A stretch of 64,000 bases of DNA from CAWUFC02 sp963921335 (GTDB lineage: Bacteria; Pseudomonadota; Gammaproteobacteria; Pseudomonadales; Halieaceae), in NCBI GenBank assembly GCA_963921335.3, contig CAWUFC020000002.1, positions 1,116,001 through 1,180,000 on the forward strand. Direction: 5' to 3'. Position numbers and translations under genes: made by a program. This document shows, piece by piece, positions 59,859 through 64,000 of the stretch; position 1 is the first letter of the stretch; each line of letters begins with the position of its first letter. The notes beneath the pieces were generated by a model. It was not told where the DNA came from, made no database searches, and saw only the letters and a list, made by a program, of their open reading frames with translations.

Positions 59859-59864
59859 TATAAT
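59859..59864 (+). promoter_or_regulatory. -10 element placing transcription start at the next ATG
   Basis: TATAAT ends 7 bases before the ATG at 59872, with TTAAAG at 59835-59840 as a weak -35 (18-nt spacer). Transcription would start on or beside the start codon, giving a leaderless mRNA. No ribosome site is present between them. Confidence 0.5.
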
Positions 59865-59871
59865 TTCTCGC

Positions 59872-61368
59872 ATGAAAAGAACTGTCTACCTGCTAGCCAC
59901 CTTGATATTGATGGTTTGTGCAAGCTGGCTATATCTGGAGTCTGATCCTGGCGATGCCTTGCCCCGCAACGGGGAGAAAGCTCCGGGGTTCATTGGCTCG
60001 CCGGCCGAGCCAAAACCCGTACAGGTTACCAGAGCGGAACAGCACCCCTTTCTCGCCGCAACTGGCCGCAACAGCATGCACAACGATGCCGGTCAGACTG
60101 ACACCTACACGTGGGCTGGACCACTGGGAAAAGAGATTGAAGTTTTAAATCGCCGTTTTCATCGCATCACCGGTAGCTGTGTTGCACAGTCTCTAGACAG
60201 CAAAGGCCGGTTATTAGGCACCTGTGTGAGCCCTTTTGGGGTGACACTCGTCGCAAGAGATCCTGACAGCCTGGAAATTCTGGCTCGCCAGGTCATCACC
60301 CGCTGGCTACCCATTGGCGAGAAGTTCAGCGGCGGAGTGTATTTTCATCTGGATCATGAAGATCGCATTTTACTCGCAAGCAACAATCTTGAAGTACAGC
60401 GCTGGGAACTCGTCGATGCAGGCAATGAACTGGAATGGGTGCTATTTGAGTCCATCTCAATCGCAGACACACTCAATCGCGCCCGTCGGGAACAGCATCA
60501 CGTCATTGATGTCATGCCAGACTGGCAGGGTAATTATTGGTTCATCACTCGCGCCGGCATCGTCGGCATGATTGGGCGAGACGGAAGCAATGGGCAGGCC
60601 TTTGCTCTGGGCATAGACAGAGCGGAAGGCATCGACAATGCGCTGGCAGTCGGCCCAGAAGGCGTATTTCTGGTATCAAATCACGCCATGTACCGCTTTA
60701 ATCTGGACGCAACAGGCCAAATAAGACAAACCTGGCGCAGCCCCTATGATCGCGGTAGCGCACCGAAACCCGGCACAATGGGCTGGGGCTCAGGCACCAC
60801 GCCATCGCTCATACTGAATGATTTCGTCGCTGTTACGGACAATGCTGACGGACAAGTCAATGTGATGGTGTATAACCAGAAAGACGGATCAGTGGCCTGC
60901 AAGCAACCTATCTTCCCAGCCGATAAAGGCACTACCGAAAACAGTCTGGCGGTCGTGGGCTATAGCTTGATTGCTGAGAACAATTTGGGTTATTCAGGGC
61001 CCAAGAATGTGCCGAAATCGGAACCTGGGCTGGCCCGGGTAGACGTAAACCCAGACGGCAGCGGCTGCAGCCTGGCCTGGGAGAACCTGGCAGTCACTTC
61101 ACCCTCCGCCGTGCCCAAAGTATCTCTGGCAAATGGCCTGATTTATCTCTATACACGCGATGAAGCAAATCCAGAGGATATGCACGCCTGGTACTTCACG
61201 GGCGTAGATTTTCATACGGGTGAGATCGTCTTTAAAGCACTTACCGGAGTGGGCTGGCAGTGGAACAACCACTACGGCTCCATCAGTATCACCCCTGATG
61301 GTACCGCTTATGTGGGCCATATGGGCGGCGTTGTCAAAGTGCGGGACGCCGAGCAGAAGTCGCCTTGA
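59872..61368 (+). CDS. Membrane-anchored or exported beta-propeller protein of unknown function
   Basis: A 498-residue protein with an N-terminal signal-like helix (MKRTVYLLATLILMVCAS) and repeated beta-blade units with W, G and D at turns (FHLDHEDRILLAS, MPDWQGNYWFITRAG, ITPDGTAYVGHMGG), like PQQ-type propellers. It has no clear catalytic motif. It probably acts in the periplasm or at the surface. The gene is intact, unlike its left neighbours. Its TGA stop lies inside the repeated tRNA-promoter segment (61366-61368). Confidence 0.7.
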   Translation: MKRTVYLLATLILMVCASWLYLESDPGDALPRNGEKAPGFIGSPAEPKPVQVTRAEQHPFLAATGRNSMHNDAGQTDTYTWAGPLGKEIEVLNRRFHRITGSCVAQSLDSKGRLLGTCVSPFGVTLVARDPDSLEILARQVITRWLPIGEKFSGGVYFHLDHEDRILLASNNLEVQRWELVDAGNELEWVLFESISIADTLNRARREQHHVIDVMPDWQGNYWFITRAGIVGMIGRDGSNGQAFALGIDRAEGIDNALAVGPEGVFLVSNHAMYRFNLDATGQIRQTWRSPYDRGSAPKPGTMGWGSGTTPSLILNDFVAVTDNADGQVNVMVYNQKDGSVACKQPIFPADKGTTENSLAVVGYSLIAENNLGYSGPKNVPKSEPGLARVDVNPDGSGCSLAWENLAVTSPSAVPKVSLANGLIYLYTRDEANPEDMHAWYFTGVDFHTGEIVFKALTGVGWQWNNHYGSISITPDGTAYVGHMGGVVKVRDAEQKSP

Positions 61369-61470
61369 CTTGGAGGTCATATTCAAAAAGCGCTCGCCTC
61401 TCGCGCATTCGCGGGAAGATTCCAAAGGTAGTGGCTACCCAGCTCTACTGGTTTGAGTACAGCGTTCAGT
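61363..61470 (+). repeat. Decayed copy of the tRNA-Met promoter and gene
   Basis: This segment aligns with 63006-63118. Shared stretches include GCCTTGACTTG, GAGG, CGCCTnTCGCGCA, CCAAA and GTGGCTAC, in the same order with small indels. The distance from TTGACT to GGCTAC is 67 bases here and 70 in the intact copy. The two copies are ~1.64 kb apart in direct orientation. Confidence 0.7.
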
Positions 61471-61491
61471 ATTCTTCTTGCTTAGTCGATT
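61432..61491 (+). pseudogene. tRNA-Met remnant
   Basis: GGCTAC, AGCTC, CTGGTT, GAG, ACAGC and TTCA match the intact tRNA-Met at 63079 in order, about 26 of 32 bases over the D-arm to anticodon. Similarity fades after the anticodon loop, the acceptor 3' strand is missing, and the loop CAT is changed, so it cannot be a working tRNA. Confidence 0.55.
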
Positions 61492-61649
61492 TAAAGACAA
61501 CACCCGTATGGGCGTGTCTGGAGGAGTCTATTTGTGGCTACAGCAATATAAAGCTTCCTATTTGACAAAAGGTATTTAAGTACTAACTTTCCAGAAGCGA
61601 GCCGATTTTACACTCAGCTCAACAAGGACGTCATTTTCAGGAGAGTGTT

Positions 61650-62834
61650 ATGACTTTCACCCGTTTTGCATTGCTTGTCCCTTTCTTTGCAGCACTAGCT
61701 AGCCCCTTTACAGCTGCGGAGGAAGTGTCCTATCAGTTCACCTTTGAGATCGACCAGGCGCGCTATCTGGGACAGGACAGTGCTATCGACGCATTGGTGC
61801 CAATCGCGGGCGAAACGATTACGGGCATAGTCTCCTATGACACCTCTGCGCCAGCAGGCACCACTACGGGAGACATAACGCCCTACGCACAAACCGGGTT
61901 CAATGCTGGCATGTTTGTTCCGCAGAGCAACGGCATTCAATGGGAGGCTGATGCCGGCAGTTTGACTGTGAGGGTCTTCGATCGAGCATCTGGAAATGAC
62001 GTTGTGTCTTTCGAAGGTGGCGCAGGTTCAACAATCAATATTCCTGGGCTAACGGTCGATTACATGTGGCTACGCTTGTTCTATGCCTCGTCGCAGATAG
62101 GTGGCATAGGCCTGCAGGAAGACTATGACTTTCCCACACCTATACCCGGCCATGAGATTGATCTAAGGGCCACAGACAGCAACAATTCGGAGTACCGCAT
62201 CTTTGGCAAACTGCAGTCGTTGGAACGGGTCACCACTGAAGTAGCCGAGTGCGGCAGCATTGAGCTACCTTCGGAGCCAGAATTCCAGGAAAGTAACATT
62301 TACCAGTGCGCAGACTTCAACAAGGCGGGTCGCGTCGATGCCAAATCTCAAGCCGACCTGGACGCCTATATGAGTGGGGGATACGGCAATGTGGGCGACG
62401 GCATCCTTAAGAATTTGCGCGTTCGTTTTACGCCAGAGAATGATGTCGAGATCATCAGCCCCTGCTCAGTCAGGGTGCAGGGAGAAAAGAACGTCCCTCT
62501 ACAATTGGACAATCTGACGGTTCTGGCTGGCGGCGCGGCCCAGGTGCGGCCGAGGAGCGGAGAAATGACCGTTAGCAATAAATTAACGATCGTATCGCGC
62601 GATCAAACCGCGCTGCTAACCGCCAAATCAGCAGTCAGCGTTGGAGAGTTATGCCTTCAAGGCTCTTCTGCAAAGATCAAATCTCTAGGCCTCACTAGCG
62701 CAGAATCTGCCACGTTAGTGAGCTCAGACAATGAGCTCCAGGGCATTCAAAATCTCAGTTTGGATGGCAGTGTACTGACACTTAGGCCAAAGTCTGTAAA
62801 AGACGAACAAGAAGACAATACAGCTTCCCAGTAA
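61650..62834 (+). CDS. Exported protein of unknown function
   Basis: A 394-residue protein with a signal peptide (MTFTRFALLVPFFAALASPF, cleaved near TAA-EE). The N-terminal ~180 residues look like an all-beta domain (YQFTFEIDQA, GETITGIVSYDTSAPAG) of the kind often found in exosortase-sorted proteins, but there is no PEP-CTERM tail. The C-terminal ~170 residues are short strand repeats (LQLDNLTVLAGGAAQ, SVGELCLQGSSAKI) suggesting a beta-solenoid. AGGAGAG precedes the ATG. It lies between the two tRNA-Met copies. I do not recognise the family. Confidence 0.65.
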   Translation: MTFTRFALLVPFFAALASPFTAAEEVSYQFTFEIDQARYLGQDSAIDALVPIAGETITGIVSYDTSAPAGTTTGDITPYAQTGFNAGMFVPQSNGIQWEADAGSLTVRVFDRASGNDVVSFEGGAGSTINIPGLTVDYMWLRLFYASSQIGGIGLQEDYDFPTPIPGHEIDLRATDSNNSEYRIFGKLQSLERVTTEVAECGSIELPSEPEFQESNIYQCADFNKAGRVDAKSQADLDAYMSGGYGNVGDGILKNLRVRFTPENDVEIISPCSVRVQGEKNVPLQLDNLTVLAGGAAQVRPRSGEMTVSNKLTIVSRDQTALLTAKSAVSVGELCLQGSSAKIKSLGLTSAESATLVSSDNELQGIQNLSLDGSVLTLRPKSVKDEQEDNTASQ

Positions 62835-63008
62835 CTAGTCATGTAAGCGGTCCTGTAGCGCCCGCACAGGCATGGAATCCAACCTCCCCTCGGGGTTGGT
62901 ATGCGTTCTAAAAGCTGGCAGATTTGGGGTGGCGGCACCAGATATTGGAATGTCCCAACAAATGAGCATACAGCGCTAGATGCTAAAGCGGATCGATATT
63001 GCTCTGCC
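62835..63008. other. Intergenic region with one hairpin
   Basis: CCAACC (62879-62884) pairs with GGTTGG (62894-62899). Without a T-tract it is a weak transcript-end candidate for the exported-protein gene. Nothing else is recognised before the tRNA promoter. Confidence 0.35.
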
Positions 63009-63037
63009 TTGACTTGAGAGGCTATTTTCAGCAAAAT
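63009..63037 (+). promoter_or_regulatory. tRNA-Met promoter with GC-rich discriminator
   Basis: TTGACT (63009-63014), a 17-nt spacer and CAAAAT (63032-63037) are followed by GCGCGCC, the GC-rich discriminator typical of stable-RNA promoters under stringent control. The expected start is near 63044, 35 bases before the tRNA. Confidence 0.75.
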
Positions 63038-63078
63038 GCGCGCCTTTCGCGCACTGCCGCGAACTGTCCAAATGATGT

Positions 63079-63155
63079 GGCTACGTAGCTCAGCTGGTTA
63101 GAGCACAGCATTCATAATGCTGGGGTCGGTGGTTCAAGTCCACCCGTAGCTACCA
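63079..63155 (+). tRNA. tRNA-Met (CAT), elongator type
   Basis: A 77-base tRNA: acceptor GGCTACG with CGTAGCT (the outer pair is G-U), D-arm AGCTCAGCTGGTTAGAGC, anticodon stem CAGCA/TGCTG around TTCATAA (anticodon CAT), T-arm GGTTCAAGTCC, and an encoded CCA. The GGCTACGTAGCTCAG start fits elongator Met rather than initiator or the CAT-bearing tRNA-Ile. Confidence 0.94.
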
Positions 63156-63420
63156 CCTCAAAAATCAGAATTTGCACTAAATATCAAAAGCTTACAGGCC
63201 TTTCTAATCGAGAATAGCGGCTTAAGGTAAGCTAATCTGCGACCAGCAGCATAACTGAGTTTTTGTGAACGTTGGATCATCGCGCCATCCACTACACGTG
63301 CACTTCATGCTCTCAACGGTGGGGCTTGGAGAAAATGATTCATTGCTGTTAATGGTCTATAACTACTAAGCCATAAGAATTACGAAACTCCCCTGTTATA
63401 TTCAAAAGGTAGACACCAAC
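63156..63420. other. Intergenic region after tRNA-Met
   Basis: 265 bases, AT-rich and without a convincing gene, terminator or integrase site. No duplication of the tRNA 3' end is seen here. Confidence 0.4.
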
Positions 63421-64000
63421 ATGCGCAGACACTTGCTTCTGGCAACTTTATTCGTCTTCCCTGTCCTAAGTCTTGCCTCACCACCGGGTATGGTGGCGTT
63501 CTTTGACGCATCCAGTTGCCCTGCGAACTGGTCACAGCCACCACAAGCCCAAGGGAGGATGCTTGTTGTCGGCTCCTATGGTAATCCAACTGGTTTCTCG
63601 ATCGGTCTGGATAACGGCCTTCCACCTTTAGGAGATGGAGGCGTGCCAACACATAACCACTGCTTTCGATCGACTTTTTCGACGGACGAAGATGGCCTGT
63701 GCGGCTTGCCAGGCACCAATGAATCAGGCATGAAATCAGGCACGTTCGCCGTTATCGGTGTTACAGACGATGCCGATGCAGATCTGCCCTTTATGCAGCT
63801 GCCGGCCTGTGAGTACAGTGGCACCGCGACGGACAATCTACCAAAGGGCACAATTTCCTACATGAACTCGGCGTCTTGCCCAAGCGGCTGGCAGGCACTG
63901 GCGGACTATGCTCGACGGACCATCGTCGCAGTCGATAGTACACAAACCATTCCAGGCATAGCAGGTGATCAAGCGGACGCAACTCTTGAGTACTCTGCGG
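63421..64000 (+). CDS. Secreted protein with tandem tail-collar-like units, 3' end outside the window
   Basis: The frame is open from ATG 63421 to the window edge (193 codons). It begins with a signal peptide (MRRHLLLATLFVFPVLSLAS). Two similar units follow: GMVAFFDASSCPANW (~residue 23) and GTISYMNSASCPSGW (~residue 143), each followed by a short stretch and then a basic residue (QGR or ARR). Units reading SCPxxW followed by GR are seen in phage tail-collar/fibre-like domains and in exported bacterial homologues. Histidine- and glycine-rich GVPTHNHC lies between them. No phage genes are nearby. The ribosome site is weak. Confidence 0.65.
   Translation, partial: MRRHLLLATLFVFPVLSLASPPGMVAFFDASSCPANWSQPPQAQGRMLVVGSYGNPTGFSIGLDNGLPPLGDGGVPTHNHCFRSTFSTDEDGLCGLPGTNESGMKSGTFAVIGVTDDADADLPFMQLPACEYSGTATDNLPKGTISYMNSASCPSGWQALADYARRTIVAVDSTQTIPGIAGDQADATLEYSA

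Noticed and set aside
62879..62899. Intrinsic terminator after the exported-protein gene
   Set aside because: The hairpin is credible but no run of T follows it.
63079..63420. Integrative element attachment site at tRNA-Met
   Set aside because: No integrase is seen and the duplicated part is the promoter and 5' half of the tRNA, not the 3' end used by most integrases.

Overview
The window reads as chromosomal DNA of a marine-type gammaproteobacterium. The order kdsD-kdsC-lptA-lptB-rpoN-hpf-ptsN-rapZ-npr, mreBCD divergent from gatCAB, hemA-prfA-prmC facing lolB-ispE-tRNA-Gln-prs-rplY-pth-ychF, and algW-hisD-hisG-ibaG-mlaC matches blocks known from Pseudomonas-like genomes. The moderately high GC and protein flavour suggest a Cellvibrionales/Halieaceae (OM60/NOR5-like) organism. 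That placement is inference; no rRNA is present.

Layout. 1-1.9 kb: the 3' part of murA and a convergent nucleotidyltransferase. 2-7.8 kb: a compact lipid locus, preceded by a structured leader with an intrinsic terminator. It encodes a fatty acyl-AMP ligase, an extended SDR reductase, two LpxL-like acyltransferases and a eukaryote-like fatty acid 2-hydroxylase. 7.9-14.5 kb: zapE, yhcB, NIF3, algW, hisD, hisG, ibaG, mlaC. 14.6-23.9 kb: CaCA antiporter, Kdo and LPS-export genes, sigma-54, the nitrogen PTS, mgtE, yjgA. 23.9-31 kb: yhdP, maf, mreDCB. 31-37.5 kb: gatCAB, a PA4642-type protein, smr, a CWC protein, cysZ, rhlB. 37.6-49.1 kb: doxX, moeB-like, prmC, prfA, hemA, a TPR lipoprotein, lolB, ispE, tRNA-Gln, prs, rplY, pth, ychF. 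Compared with relatives, murA is displaced, and mlaFEDB, hisC, lptC and rng are missing from their usual places.

49.1-59.8 kb is accessory DNA. It starts with a REP-like palindrome and holds a TPR/beta-barrel outer-membrane protein, a FecR-domain protein with a TbpB-like C-terminal region, a large RTX-repeat protein, a PKHD-type 2OG-Fe(II) hydroxylase and a CHASE2 adenylate cyclase. All five carry a frameshift or an in-frame stop: seven lesions in about 10 kb, against none obvious in the 49 kb of housekeeping genes. This looks like a decaying surface-protein and signalling locus that resembles a type XI (SLAM/DUF560) export system.

59.8-64 kb: a probably leaderless beta-propeller gene, a decayed copy of a tRNA-Met gene with its promoter, an unknown exported protein, the intact tRNA-Met (CAT), and the start of a secreted protein with tandem tail-collar-like units running off the window. 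The best candidates for something undescribed are the lipid locus with its leader RNA, the apparent AUC start of mreC, the decaying export locus, and the tRNA-Met duplication.
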